Assembly (NCBI GenBank): GCA_963777905.1
Contig: CAVZSM010000018.1
Coordinates: 1-64,000 of the forward strand
DNA length: 64,000 nucleotides
Direction of reading: 5' to 3'
From: Trebonia sp963777905
GTDB taxonomy: Bacteria; Actinomycetota; Actinomycetes; Streptosporangiales; Streptosporangiaceae
How positions within the stretch are numbered: position 1 is the first letter of the stretch; every line of letters starts with the position of its first letter. The position numbers and the translations under genes are program-made. Below are positions 39,619 through 48,324 of this stretch, one piece after another. Below the pieces are notes generated by a model. The model made no database searches and was not told where the DNA came from. It was given only the letters and a program-made list of their open reading frames with translations.

Positions 39619-40473
39619 GTGACGACGCGGAGATATCGGGACGGCGCTCCCGCGCCGCCTTCCAGCAGAGTACGCATGGCGCGACGCAGGCTGCTCCTCG
39701 TCGCCGCTGGCGGCGTGGCGATCGGGGTCGCGACCGTGACCGGGCGCGGTGGCGGCCACCTCGCGGCCAACGCGCAGGAGGCGGCGCCGCACACTGGACC
39801 GACCCGTCAGCCGGCCAAGGCGGCGAGCAACGCGCATCCCGCGCGAGCCGCCGGGCACGCGCCCCCCCGCACTGTCGGCACCGTGGGCGGGCAGCCGATG
39901 TACTACGTGGACGACGGGCTGGATGTCATCGCGCTGACCATCGATGACGGCCCGAGCCCGGTGTATACCCCCCAGGTGCTGAGCATTCTGGAGAAGTACG
40001 ACATCAAGGCGGCCTTCTCGATGGTCGGGGAGAACGTGACCTACTACCCGTCGATTGCGCGCGAGGTCGCGGACGCCGGTCACACGATCGTCAACCACAC
40101 CTGGAATCACGCCAACCTCATGTCGATGAAGCGGAGCAAGCTGCCCGGGGAGGTCGACAGGGCCACGGACGCGATCCACAGCGCGACGGGACAACGGCCG
40201 GGCATGTTCCGGGCGCCGTACGGGGCGTGGTCGCCGACCCTGCTTGACTACTGCGCGAGCGAGAAGCTCGCCCCGCTCGACTGGTCCGTTGACCCGCAAG
40301 ACTGGACCAGGCCCGGGGTCAGCAAGATCGTCAAGACGATCATGGGCACCACGAAGACGGGCTCGATCATCCTGGAGCACGACGGCGGCGGCGACAGGTC
40401 CCAGACCGTGGCTGCCCTGAAGATCGTGATTCCCCGCCTCATCGACGAGGGCTACATGTTCACGGTTCCGTAG
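39619..40473 (+). CDS. secreted/anchored polysaccharide deacetylase (NodB domain)
   Basis: 284 residues from a GTG with AAAGGGG upstream. The N-terminus MARRRLLLVAAGGVAIGVATV (from residue 20) is a signal or anchor segment with a twin-arginine flavour, followed by an Ala/Pro/His-rich spacer. The NodB motifs are complete: LTIDDGPSPVYT (Asp109, Asp110), HTIVNHTWNHANL (His160, His164), FRAPYG, DWSVDPQDW and IILEHDGGG. It should remove acetyl groups from cell-wall or exopolysaccharide GlcNAc/MurNAc outside the membrane. Single-gene unit, convergent with the DHFR-like gene. Confidence 0.9.
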   Translation: MTTRRYRDGAPAPPSSRVRMARRRLLLVAAGGVAIGVATVTGRGGGHLAANAQEAAPHTGPTRQPAKAASNAHPARAAGHAPPRTVGTVGGQPMYYVDDGLDVIALTIDDGPSPVYTPQVLSILEKYDIKAAFSMVGENVTYYPSIAREVADAGHTIVNHTWNHANLMSMKRSKLPGEVDRATDAIHSATGQRPGMFRAPYGAWSPTLLDYCASEKLAPLDWSVDPQDWTRPGVSKIVKTIMGTTKTGSIILEHDGGGDRSQTVAALKIVIPRLIDEGYMFTVP

Positions 40474-40489
40474 GCCGCAGGCCGCGACG

Positions 40490-41101
40490 CTAGCGGCGGA
40501 CCCGGTAGCGCAGGTGCAGCACCCGGTCGCCCTGGATGACTGTGTCCGGGTCCTCGAGCAGATGCTGGGTATCGACCGACCCGAAGTACCGCTTGCCGGA
40601 GCCGAAGACCACGGGCACCACGTCCATCCCCACCTCATCGACCAGGCCGAGGGCGAGCGCCTGCCCGCCGACGTCGCCCGCCGCCACGGCGACGGTGCGG
40701 TCCCCGGCGAGCTCTTTGGCCTTGGCGATCGCCCGGGCCACATCGCTGATGAAGTAGTACGACGCCTGCTGCTGCCTGGGGTGAACGGGATGGAGCCCCT
40801 CGGGGTGCCAGTCGTCGGGCCTGGGCCGGTGCGACACCACGATCACGTGATCGCCCGCGGGCGGCACGCCCTCCCAGCCGTTGGTGATGTCGAACAGATG
40901 CCGCCCGATCACCATCGACCCGATACCCGCCCACATCGCCTTGACGTAATCGGCCGAGGCCTGCGAGACCCTGATCTGGCCACCGTCGATGATTTCGACG
41001 TCGCCGTTGACGTACCAGTCGAACAGCGGGCCGACCTGATCGTTCGCGTCGGCGATGAAGCCGTCCACGGACACGACGTTGTGCATGATCACGGCGCTCA
41101 T
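40490..41101 (-). CDS. dihydrofolate reductase family (RibD C-terminal-like) protein
   Basis: 203 residues; GAGGAG precedes the ATG. It begins IMHNVVSVDGFIAD, typical of RibD_C/YyaP-YwjB proteins, followed by GSMVIGRHLFDITNGW and VVVSHRP, the nucleotide stretch VAAGDVGGQALALGLVDEV, and a C-terminal QGDRVLHLRYRV. These cytoplasmic NADPH-binding proteins are annotated as reductases, but their substrates are mostly unknown. A RidA-family gene lies just upstream on the same strand (48-base gap), so the two may share a promoter. Confidence 0.88.
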   Translation of the reverse strand: MSAVIMHNVVSVDGFIADANDQVGPLFDWYVNGDVEIIDGGQIRVSQASADYVKAMWAGIGSMVIGRHLFDITNGWEGVPPAGDHVIVVSHRPRPDDWHPEGLHPVHPRQQQASYYFISDVARAIAKAKELAGDRTVAVAAGDVGGQALALGLVDEVGMDVVPVVFGSGKRYFGSVDTQHLLEDPDTVIQGDRVLHLRYRVRR

Positions 41102-41149
41102 TCGTTCTCCTCATGTGCAGGTCCCATACTTGACCTAGCATCACAGGGC

Positions 41150-41629
41150 TTAGTCGACGGCTACTTCCGCCTCTACCTCCACGGGGATGTTAAAAGGCAG
41201 CTCCGCGACCCCGATCGCGGAGCGGGAATGCGGCCCGGCTTCCGGTCCCCACAGCTCGATGATCAGGTCGGAGAAGCCGTTGATCACGGCTGGCGTCTGG
41301 TTGAAGCCCGGCGCCGTGTTGACCATGCCGAACACGCGCAGCCACGCCGTGATCCTGTCCAGGTCGCCGAGGGCGCGCTGGAGGCTGGCGAGCACCGCCA
41401 GGGCGGTCGCGCGGGCGGCGCCGTAGGCCTGCTCTGTGGTGAGGTCAGAACCCACCTTGCCGAGGCCCGACCAGAGTGAGCCGTCGGCGTGCAGCGGGCC
41501 GTGGCCGGAGACGAAGGCACGGCCCGGCCACAGGCGCACCCACGGGAAAGGCAGTTCCAGGCCGGACGGCGTCTTCATCGGCTGCGGGAGCTCGAGACCG
41601 AGTTCGGCGAGGCGGTTTTCGATGCGCAT
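41150..41629 (-). CDS. RidA/YjgF-family protein
   Basis: 159 residues. RidA fold indicators: NRLAELGLELPQPMKTPSG, the strand FVSGHGPLHADGS, then TTEQAYGAARATALAVLASLQ and FGMVNTAPGFNQTPAVINGFSDLI, ending in SRSAIGVAELPFNIPVEVEAEV, where the Arg-Ser-Ala and Pro-Val-Glu positions fit the family active site. It is likely an enamine/imine deaminase or a related YjgF subgroup protein clearing reactive intermediates in the cytoplasm. It is divergent from the acetamidase/formamidase gene, only about 65 bases away. Confidence 0.88.
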   Translation of the reverse strand: MRIENRLAELGLELPQPMKTPSGLELPFPWVRLWPGRAFVSGHGPLHADGSLWSGLGKVGSDLTTEQAYGAARATALAVLASLQRALGDLDRITAWLRVFGMVNTAPGFNQTPAVINGFSDLIIELWGPEAGPHSRSAIGVAELPFNIPVEVEAEVAVD

Positions 41630-41703
41630 AGGCGCTATCTTGCCGCTACCAGAGCCGCTCCGTGGCGCGACAGGGGACAGTCAACTTCGGGATAATGGTT
41701 TTC

Positions 41704-42645
41704 ATGGCCCTGCATGTGGTGGAACCGACACCGGAGAGCACAGTCAACTTCTTTTCCGCGGCACACGAACCGGTGCTCACCATGGATCCGGGTGACACGG
41801 TGATCGTCAGGACGCTGGACGCGGCCGGGTACCTGGCGCGGCAGCAGTTTCCCGGCGACACGGGGCAGCCGACGATGTTCCCCAGCGCCGAATTCCGCGG
41901 GCACTGCCTGAACCAGCCGATCGCGGTGCGCGGCGCGGCGCCCGGCGACCTGCTCGCGGTGCGGATCGTCTCGCTGACGCCCGGGGACTGGGGATGGACG
42001 GTCGCGCCCGCCACGCCCAGCTCGCCCGTCGTGAAGCGGCTCGGGCTGGCCGAAACCGAGCCGGCGTGGCTGCTGTGGGAGATCGACGCGGACGCGGGGA
42101 CAGCCACGGCGAACGGGACGTACACCCGGCCGCTGGCACCCTTCCTCGGCGTCACGGGGACCTCGCCCGCCGCGCCAGGGGAGCACTCGACGATCCCGCC
42201 GCGCGCCGAGTCGGGCGGGAACATCGACTGCAAGGAGCTCGTGGCGGGCTCGACGCTGTACCTGCCGGTCAACGTGCCTGGCGCGCTGCTCTACCTAGGG
42301 GACGGGCACGGCGCGCAGGGCGACGGCGAGGTGTGCGGCACGGCGATCGAGTGTCCGATGACGACAGAGGCGGTCGTGGGCCTGGCCGCCGGCCTGCCGC
42401 TGACATCGGTGCACGCGGAGACACCGGCCGGGCGGATCACCTTCGGGTTCAGCACCGACCTGAACGAGGCCATGGGGGACGCGCTCGACGCGATGGTGAC
42501 GTGGCTGGCCTCGCTGTACGGGACCTCGCGGACGGAGGGGCTGGCGCTGGCGTCGAACTGCGTGGACTTGCGGGTGACGCAGGTGGCGAACGTGACGTGG
42601 GGGGTGCACGCGCTGCTGCCCGCCGGGCTGCTGTCGGTGGGCTAA
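41704..42645 (+). CDS. acetamidase/formamidase family protein
   Basis: About 313 residues from the ATG at 41704 (ATG 41695 also possible; no clear ribosome site, but GATAAT just upstream suggests a promoter very close to the start). Family features: EPVLTMDPGDTVIVRTLDA, NQPIAVRGAAPGDLLAVRI, GGNIDCKELVAGSTLYLPVN, LYLGDGHGAQGDGEVCGTAIE and the late FSTDLNEAMGDALDAMVTWL. The GNID, GDxHAxQGDGE-like and GTxIE motifs are those of FmdA-type amidohydrolases that release ammonia from formamide or acetamide. The adjacent RidA gene fits nitrogen-compound use. Its 3' part is overlapped antisense by the DinB-like frame. Confidence 0.88.
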   Translation: MALHVVEPTPESTVNFFSAAHEPVLTMDPGDTVIVRTLDAAGYLARQQFPGDTGQPTMFPSAEFRGHCLNQPIAVRGAAPGDLLAVRIVSLTPGDWGWTVAPATPSSPVVKRLGLAETEPAWLLWEIDADAGTATANGTYTRPLAPFLGVTGTSPAAPGEHSTIPPRAESGGNIDCKELVAGSTLYLPVNVPGALLYLGDGHGAQGDGEVCGTAIECPMTTEAVVGLAAGLPLTSVHAETPAGRITFGFSTDLNEAMGDALDAMVTWLASLYGTSRTEGLALASNCVDLRVTQVANVTWGVHALLPAGLLSVG

Positions 42646-43152
42646 CTCGCCTGTCCCCGCGCCCGCCAGCTCGGCCACGATGTCCAGGTGGCCCAGGTGC
42701 CTGGCGTACTCCTGGAGCAGGTGGAACAGCACGCGCTCCAGCGTGGCGGGCTCCGCGCCCGACCAGCGCTCGCCGGGTTTGCCGACCTCGGTCAGCTCGT
42801 GGCTCTCGATGATGGCCGTGCTGCGCGCCGCCTGTTCGGCGTACGCCGCCAGCAGGTCGTCCAGGGTCTCGCGCGGCGGGACGTACCAGCGGCCGTCGCG
42901 CTGGTCGCCCCACGGGTCGCCGATCGCGCGGCCTTCGAAGCCCCACTCCAGCCAGCGCCGCTCCGCGTAGGTCAGGTGCCTGAGCAGTTCCAGTGGCGTC
43001 CAGCCGGACGGCACGATGCTGCGGCGCAGCTCGCTGTCGGGCAGGTCACGCAGCCTGGCTGCCAGCTGGTCCCGGAAGTAGCCGAGGTAGCGGAGGAACA
43101 CCTCCGTCCGGGACCCGGCTGGGGCGGTCGGCTCGGGAAACGGGACGGTCAT
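42295..43152 (-). CDS. DinB/DUF664 protein whose frame runs antisense into the amidase gene
   Basis: The first about 168 residues form a complete DinB-type four-helix protein: FLRYLGYFRDQLAARLRDLP, SGWTPLELLRHLTYAERRW, and LERVLFHLLQEYARHLGHLDIVAEL with the C-terminal His pair. These are metal-binding, mycothiol or bacillithiol S-transferase-like proteins. Family members end shortly after a TGE sequence like the one here (about position 42649), but this frame lacks a stop and continues some 115 codons of His/Arg-rich sequence, antisense to the amidase gene, to 42295. The extension is probably non-native, from loss of the stop or a single-base indel. Confidence 0.75.
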   Translation of the reverse strand: MTVPFPEPTAPAGSRTEVFLRYLGYFRDQLAARLRDLPDSELRRSIVPSGWTPLELLRHLTYAERRWLEWGFEGRAIGDPWGDQRDGRWYVPPRETLDDLLAAYAEQAARSTAIIESHELTEVGKPGERWSGAEPATLERVLFHLLQEYARHLGHLDIVAELAGAGTGELAHRQQPGGQQRVHPPRHVRHLRHPQVHAVRRQRQPLRPRGPVQRGQPRHHRVERVPHGLVQVGAEPEGDPPGRCLRVHRCQRQAGGQAHDRLCRHRTLDRRAAHLAVALRAVPVP

Positions 43153-43161
43153 GGCCGCACG

Positions 43162-43818
43162 TTAGCAGGTGTGCTGTTTGGCCCACTGCTGCGCGCTGGT
43201 CAGGTACTGGGTCCCCATGGCGCTGAGCGCGTTCGCCGACTTGCTGACCGAGCTGATCATGTGGTTCGCGCTCTGCGTGGCTTTGGTCCCGGTGGTGACC
43301 TGGGTGGCGGTGGTGACCTGCGGGGCAGTCCCGAGGGTCTTCAGGGCGGACAGGTCGTTCTGGATGTTGGCCAGGTCGTTGCTGACCGCCGCGATGTCTC
43401 CCGTGTGCATGCCGCCCACGTCGCCTTGCAGCGACGTGGCGTCGCGGCTGACGGTCTGGGCGTCGAACACGACGAGCTGCGCGTCGCTGGCCATGCTCGA
43501 GCAGCTGTCGTGCCGCATCTGCTGCCAGTCCTGGTCTTCGATCGTGAGCGCCGCCGACAGGGTCGTCAGGTCGCCGGGGACCGTGGTGTCCTTGGTCAGC
43601 GTCTTCGCGTCCTTCTTCAGCTGGGCCAGGTCGCTGACGAGGTTCTGCTGGGCGACCTGTGCGGCAGCCGTTGAGTTCGGCTGCATCTGCTGCTGAAACG
43701 TCGGGTTTCCGTTGAACGGCGTGCCCGCCGAGCCGCCGCCGCAGCCGGCGGCGAGGACCGTCAGTGCCGACAGCGCGACAGCGCCGACCACGAGGCGCGA
43801 ACGCGTGAAGTAATGCAT
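43162..43818 (-). CDS. secreted lipoprotein of unknown function
   Basis: 218 residues with AAGGGG before the ATG. The N-terminus MHYFTRSRLVVGAVALSALT followed by VLAAGC is a lipoprotein signal with lipobox LAAGC (Cys26). The mature part is Gln/Thr/Ser-rich, mostly helical, with a likely coiled region DLAQLKKDAKTLTKDT and a Thr-rich spacer (VTTATQVTTGTKAT). One mid-chain Cys (HDSCSSM) and the terminal Cys (KQHTC) may form a disulfide. No named domain was recognised. It would be anchored on the outer face of the membrane. The opposite-strand FAD gene starts about 200 bases away. Confidence 0.8.
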   Translation of the reverse strand: MHYFTRSRLVVGAVALSALTVLAAGCGGGSAGTPFNGNPTFQQQMQPNSTAAAQVAQQNLVSDLAQLKKDAKTLTKDTTVPGDLTTLSAALTIEDQDWQQMRHDSCSSMASDAQLVVFDAQTVSRDATSLQGDVGGMHTGDIAAVSNDLANIQNDLSALKTLGTAPQVTTATQVTTGTKATQSANHMISSVSKSANALSAMGTQYLTSAQQWAKQHTC

Positions 43819-43964
43819 GGACCCCTTACCAGGTCTTGTCCGACCTTGACCGGCGACGCTCCCGACGAGGGTACGGGAGCACAGCCGTCCGTGACTTTAA
43901 GATCCGGGCACCCGCCGGCCAGATACGAGCAGCGGCGGCACAATGTAGCACGGCCTCTGGTGGG

Positions 43965-43980
43965 GTTACCGAGGGGTAAC
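43965..43980. promoter_or_regulatory. GTTACC-N4-GGTAAC palindrome upstream of the FAD dehydrogenase
   Basis: A perfect 6-bp palindrome with a 4-base spacer, about 40 bases before the gene. A -10-like TAGGCT lies at 43990-43995, so the palindrome would overlap the -35 region, a typical repressor position. Confidence 0.45.
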
Positions 43981-44021
43981 GTTCGTCGCTAGGCTGAGTC
44001 CGCGATAGAGGAGGTCCGGTC

Positions 44022-45677
44022 ATCGACGCTGATGTGATCGTGGTGGGGGCGGGGCTGGCCGGGCTGGCGGCGGCGGCCGAGGCGGCGGAGGCCGGGCGGC
44101 GCGTGCTGCTGCTCGACCAGGAGCCAGAGCAGTCGCTCGGCGGCCAGGCCTGGTGGTCGTTCGGCGGGCTGTTCTTCGTGAACTCGCCGGAACAGCGGCG
44201 GCTGCGGGTCCGCGATGACCTGGAGCTGGCGTGGCAGGACTGGCTGAGCACCGCGGGGTTCGACCGGCCGGAGGACGAGCTGCCCAGGCAGTGGGCGCGG
44301 GCGTACGTCGAGTGGGCTGCCGGCGAGAAGCAGTCCTGGCTGCGCCAGATGGGCCACAGCGTCACGCCCATCGTGGGCTGGGCCGAACGCGGCGGCGCCC
44401 TCGCCACCGGCCCCGGCAACTCCGTGCCGCGGTTCCACATCACCTGGGGCACCGGGCCGGGCATCGTCGAGCCCTTCGAGAAGCGGGTGCGCGCGGCGGC
44501 CGAGGCGGGCCGCCTCGAGTTCAGGTTCCGGCACCGGGTCGATGAGCTCATCGTGACGAACGGCGTCGTCGAGGGCGTCGTCGGCGCCGTGCTGGAGCCG
44601 AGCGACGCGCCGCGGGGCACGCCAAGCTCCCGGGAAACAGCGGGGAGCTTCGAGCTGCGCGCGCAGGCGGTCATCGTCGCTTCGGGCGGCATCGGGGGCA
44701 ACCACGACCTGGTGCGCGATGCCTGGCCGGCGCGGCTCGGCACGCCGCCTGCGCACATGCTGTCCGGTGTCCCGCAGTACGTGGACGGCCGCATGATCGG
44801 GATCGCCGAGACGTCCGGCGCTCAGGTGATCAACAGGGACCGGATGTGGCACTACGTCGAGGGCATCACCAACTGGGACCCGGTCTGGCCGCTGCACGGC
44901 ATCCGCATCCTGCCAGGGCCGTCCCCGCTGTGGCTGGACGCCACCGGACGCCGGCTGCCAGGGCCGCTCTACCCGGGGTTCGACACCCTCGGCACGCTGG
45001 AGTACCTGCGGACGACCGGGTACGACCACAGCTGGTTCGTGCTCACCCGGAGGATCATCGCGCGGGAGTTCGCGCTGTCCGGCTCGGAGCAGAACCCCGA
45101 CCTGACCGGCCGCGACAGGAAGGCCATGGTCACCAGCCGGTTCGGCGGCCAGGTGCCGGGGCCGGTGCAGGCGTTCCTCGACCACGGCGAGGACTTCGTG
45201 ACCGCCAGGAGCCTGCCCGAGCTGGTGAGCCAGATGAACAAGCTCACCGGCGGCGACCCGCACCTTGACTCGGACCGGATCGAAGAACAGATAACCGCGA
45301 GAGATAGAGATGCCACGCGCCCGTTCGGAAAAGACTCCCAGCTGATGGCGGTGCGGGGCGCGCGGCGGTACATCGGGGACCGGCTGATCCGGGTCGCCAG
45401 GCCGCATGCGCTGCTCGACCCGGCGGCGGGGCCGCTGATCGCCGTCCGGCTGCACGTGCTCACCCGCAAGACGCTCGGCGGGCTGCACACCGACCTGTCG
45501 TCCCGCGCGCTCGGCGCGTCTGGCGAGCCAGTGCCTGGGCTGTACGCGGCGGGGGAGGCGGCCGGGTTCGGCGGCGGCGGGATGCACGGCTACCGGTCGC
45601 TGGAGGGCACGTTCCTCGGCGGCTGCCTGTTCTCCGGCCGGATCGCCGGGCGCGCGGCGGCGGCCGCGACCGCCTGA
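44022..45677 (+). CDS. FAD-binding dehydrogenase (KSTD/fumarate reductase-like), possible ATC start
   Basis: About 551 residues. It has the FAD motif DADVIVVGAGLAGLAAAAEA, then LLLDQEPEQSLGGQAWWSFG, VIVASGGIGGNHDLV, and the closing GLYAAGEAAGFGGGGMHGYR with LEGTFLGGCLFSGRIAG. This is the flavin dehydrogenase group with 3-ketosteroid dehydrogenase-like members, oxidising or reducing a C-C bond. Homologous proteins usually begin MDADVIVVG. Here a strong GAGGAGG (44008-44014) lies seven bases before ATC GAC GCT GAT, so ATC stands where ATG is expected. The nearest standard start, GTG 44034, is 19 bases from that site and would remove only DADV. Confidence 0.85.
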   Translation: MDADVIVVGAGLAGLAAAAEAAEAGRRVLLLDQEPEQSLGGQAWWSFGGLFFVNSPEQRRLRVRDDLELAWQDWLSTAGFDRPEDELPRQWARAYVEWAAGEKQSWLRQMGHSVTPIVGWAERGGALATGPGNSVPRFHITWGTGPGIVEPFEKRVRAAAEAGRLEFRFRHRVDELIVTNGVVEGVVGAVLEPSDAPRGTPSSRETAGSFELRAQAVIVASGGIGGNHDLVRDAWPARLGTPPAHMLSGVPQYVDGRMIGIAETSGAQVINRDRMWHYVEGITNWDPVWPLHGIRILPGPSPLWLDATGRRLPGPLYPGFDTLGTLEYLRTTGYDHSWFVLTRRIIAREFALSGSEQNPDLTGRDRKAMVTSRFGGQVPGPVQAFLDHGEDFVTARSLPELVSQMNKLTGGDPHLDSDRIEEQITARDRDATRPFGKDSQLMAVRGARRYIGDRLIRVARPHALLDPAAGPLIAVRLHVLTRKTLGGLHTDLSSRALGASGEPVPGLYAAGEAAGFGGGGMHGYRSLEGTFLGGCLFSGRIAGRAAAAATA

Positions 45678-45689
45678 CGGAGCCGATGC

Positions 45690-47339
45690 CTACCCCGCGG
45701 TGGTGCTGGCGAGCTCGCCCCGGACCCAGGTCTGCGTGACGGATGCCTCGCTGATCTCGGCGTCGGGGATGGTGGCGAGGTCGGCGTCGGTGACGGCGAG
45801 GCTCGCGTCGTAGCCGGCCTTGATTGATCCGGCCGAGGCCGCCACGCCGTTGATCCGCGCGGTGCCCGACGTGTAAGCGGCGAGGGCCGTCCGCCGGGTG
45901 ATCGCCTGGCGCGGCAGGAAGGGATCGCCGGCGGTCTCCGGCAGCGCGCGGTTGACCGCCACGTGGATGGCGAGCAGCGGGTCCGGGCTGCTCACGGGCC
46001 AGTCGCTGCCGCCGGCCAGATGCGCGCCCGAGGCGGCGAGCTCCGCGAACGGGTACTGCCAGGTGGCTCGCGTCGCGCCGAGGAAGGGGATCGTCAGCTC
46101 GGTCATCTGCGGCTCGTTCATCGCCCACAGCATCTGCAGGTTCGCTGTCGCGCCGAGCGCGGCGAACCGCGGGATGTCATCGGGGTGGACGACTTGCAGG
46201 TGTGCCAGGTGGTGCCGGATCCAGGTTTCTCTGGCGCTGCCAGGGCGGGCCGCGCGGGCAGCCTCGACGGCGTTGAGCGCGTTGCGGACCGCCCGGTCGC
46301 CGAGCGCGTGGAAGTGCACCTGGACGCCCGCCTGGTCGAGGGCGGTCACGTAGCGGGGGAGCTCGCCGGGGTCGATGAAGTCCAGCCCGGAGTTCCCAGT
46401 CGCGCAGCCGTCGTGATCGAGGTAGGGGGCGAGCATCGCGGCGGTGTGGTTCTCCACGATGCCGTCGAGCATCATCTTCACGCTGGTCGGCCTGAATCGC
46501 CCGGCCGCGTTGTGCTGGCGGTAGTGGAGTAGCCCCTCGAGCTGCTCCAGTCCCTCGTCCCGCTGCCACCACTGTGCCCCGACAACGTCCGCGATCAACG
46601 TGCCGGCCGACGCCGCGCGCAGGTACGCGTCCGTCGTGTCGTCAATGGAGGCGTAGCCGGGCCCGACGATAGCGTCCTGCCAGCCGGTGACGCCGAGCGA
46701 CAGCAGGTAGTCCTGGGCGGCGAGCAGCCCGCGGTACTTGTCCTCCCCGGTAATCTCCGGCAGCAGCCGGCTCACCAGCTTCATCGCGCCTTCCTGCAGC
46801 ATGCCGACGGGCTCGCCGGCCGCATCCCGCTCGATCCTGCCGTCGGCCGGATCCGGTGTGCGGCGGTCGATGCCCGCCAGCTCCAGGGCCTTGCTGTTGG
46901 CCCACGCGCCGTGATGGTCGCGGTTGTACAAGAACACCGGCCGGCCGGGAACCACGCTGTCCAGTGCCTGTCTGGTGGGGATCCCGCCGGGGAACGCGGG
47001 CAGTCCCCACCCGCCGCCGATGACCCACTCCAGGCCGGGGTTCGCCGCCGCGTAGCGCGCGACGATGTCCAGGTAGGCGGCGGAGTCGCTGCCCTTCTCC
47101 AGGTCGCACCCGAGCAGTTGCAGGCCGCCGGAGACCGGGTGCGCGTGCGCGTCGATGAAGCCTGGCAGCAGCGTGCCGCCGTCGAGGTCGACAATGTCAG
47201 CCGTGCCCGGCTCGACGTCCGTCCCGACGGCGCTGATCTTCCCGTCCCTGACAAGGACGTGAGTCCCTTGTTCCAGGAAGCCGGTGCCGTCGAAGACCGA
47301 ACCGCCCGTGAAAAGAATGCCGTTGCTGATCTTGCCCAC
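45690..47339 (-). CDS. YtcJ-like amidohydrolase
   Basis: About 549 residues from the GTG at 47339, with GGAAG upstream (the frame is open to 47396). Amidohydrolase-3 layout: composite beta domain, GTLLPGFIDAHAHPVSGG with the metal His-x-His, a long YtcJ-type insert (VFLYNRDHHGAWANSKALELAGI), VQVHFHALGDRAVRNAL, IRHHLAHLQVVHPDDIPRF and the terminal GGSDWPVSSPDPLLAIHVAV with the metal Asp. It is predicted to be a cytoplasmic metal-dependent hydrolase of an amide, carbamate or similar bond. It converges with the FAD dehydrogenase gene and is divergent from the DUF8021-like pair. Confidence 0.88.
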   Translation of the reverse strand: MGKISNGILFTGGSVFDGTGFLEQGTHVLVRDGKISAVGTDVEPGTADIVDLDGGTLLPGFIDAHAHPVSGGLQLLGCDLEKGSDSAAYLDIVARYAAANPGLEWVIGGGWGLPAFPGGIPTRQALDSVVPGRPVFLYNRDHHGAWANSKALELAGIDRRTPDPADGRIERDAAGEPVGMLQEGAMKLVSRLLPEITGEDKYRGLLAAQDYLLSLGVTGWQDAIVGPGYASIDDTTDAYLRAASAGTLIADVVGAQWWQRDEGLEQLEGLLHYRQHNAAGRFRPTSVKMMLDGIVENHTAAMLAPYLDHDGCATGNSGLDFIDPGELPRYVTALDQAGVQVHFHALGDRAVRNALNAVEAARAARPGSARETWIRHHLAHLQVVHPDDIPRFAALGATANLQMLWAMNEPQMTELTIPFLGATRATWQYPFAELAASGAHLAGGSDWPVSSPDPLLAIHVAVNRALPETAGDPFLPRQAITRRTALAAYTSGTARINGVAASAGSIKAGYDASLAVTDADLATIPDAEISEASVTQTWVRGELASTTAG

Positions 47340-47421
47340 CTGACTTCCGGTTGTAGTGCGTGCCGAGCCTAGCGGTGCCTGACGCAGCCTTGACACCTCC
47401 CGCGGACGGAGATACGTGGGG

Positions 47422-48324
47422 ATGGTGAGCCAGGATCTGCAGGACCGCCGCGCGTACCTCGGCTCCTATGCCGACCGCTATTTCGAGCTGCTGCCGTCGG
47501 GTGGTCACCAGCAGCTGCCGATCGCGCCCGGGGTGGTCTTCACCGAGAACGGCCAGCGCCTGCGGCTGGGGCAGGGTCTGTGGGCGACGGCCACCGGCGC
47601 GGCCCGCACCCGGGCGGTGACGGTGCTGGACGGCCCGGCCGGCCAGATCGCCACGTGGGGCATGGTGACCGAAGCCGGGCACGACGCGATCCTCGGGGTC
47701 CGGCTGAGAGTCGATGACGAGGGCCTCATCGACGAGATCGACACGTTCGTCGTGCGGTTCAACGACATGTCCTCCACCTTCAGCGGCAGCGGGCTGCTGG
47801 ACGCGCAGCGGCTCGCCCGCCCGGCGCCGGGGCTGCTTGACCTGGTTGACGAGGGCGACCGCCCCAGCGTGGCCGAGCTCCGCCGGGCGGCGGACGGTTA
47901 TCTCGACGGGGTGTCTTCTGGCGAGGCTGGCCTGATCCCGGTCGCCGATGACTGCCTGCGGATCGAGAACGGCGTCCAGACGGTGCTGCGGGCCGACGGG
48001 CTGCTGCCGGGCCGGGCGCCTAACCCCGCGACCGCGATGGGCGTCGCGCAGCAGGTCCGCGAGGGCGTCACCCGGCACATCGCCGCGGCGCGGGACCGCG
48101 GCATGTACCTCACCGACCCGTCGCGCGGGCTTGTCATGGTCCGGTTCTTCTTCGACCACCCGGGCGCGGTGCGCGGCTGGCAGGGCCGGTCCCCGTTCAC
48201 CGGGCCGAACAGCATGCCGGCCTGGGAGGTCTTCAAGGTGCGGGGCGGACTGATCAGGCACATCGAGGCGATCATCGCCTGGTTCCCGTACGGATACCGG
48301 TGGGCGGCTGAGGAGCAGCGATGA
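47422..48324 (+). CDS. DUF8021-like/NTF2-type hypothetical protein, paralogue 1
   Basis: About 300 residues from the ATG at 47422 (GTG 47416 possible). Two halves are seen: an N-terminal VFTENGQRLRLGQGLWAT ... ILGVRLRVDDEGLIDEIDTFVV region, and a C-terminal YLDGVSSGEAGLIPVADDCLRIENGVQTVL region. Its NTF2-like logic is a tunnel-shaped pocket with ENGQ and IENG motifs. The same motifs occur in DUF8021 proteins, first described from fungi. It may be a small-molecule isomerase or dehydratase, or a binding protein. The stop TGA is immediately followed by TAA and both belong to a copy of the 18-bp repeat, which also gives the next gene its start. Confidence 0.6.
   Translation: MVSQDLQDRRAYLGSYADRYFELLPSGGHQQLPIAPGVVFTENGQRLRLGQGLWATATGAARTRAVTVLDGPAGQIATWGMVTEAGHDAILGVRLRVDDEGLIDEIDTFVVRFNDMSSTFSGSGLLDAQRLARPAPGLLDLVDEGDRPSVAELRRAADGYLDGVSSGEAGLIPVADDCLRIENGVQTVLRADGLLPGRAPNPATAMGVAQQVREGVTRHIAAARDRGMYLTDPSRGLVMVRFFFDHPGAVRGWQGRSPFTGPNSMPAWEVFKVRGGLIRHIEAIIAWFPYGYRWAAEEQR

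Noticed and set aside
41672..41755. Direct repeat ACAGTCAACTT (near 41678 and 41740) around the amidase start
   Set aside because: Short, partly coding and without symmetry; no regulatory meaning can be supported.
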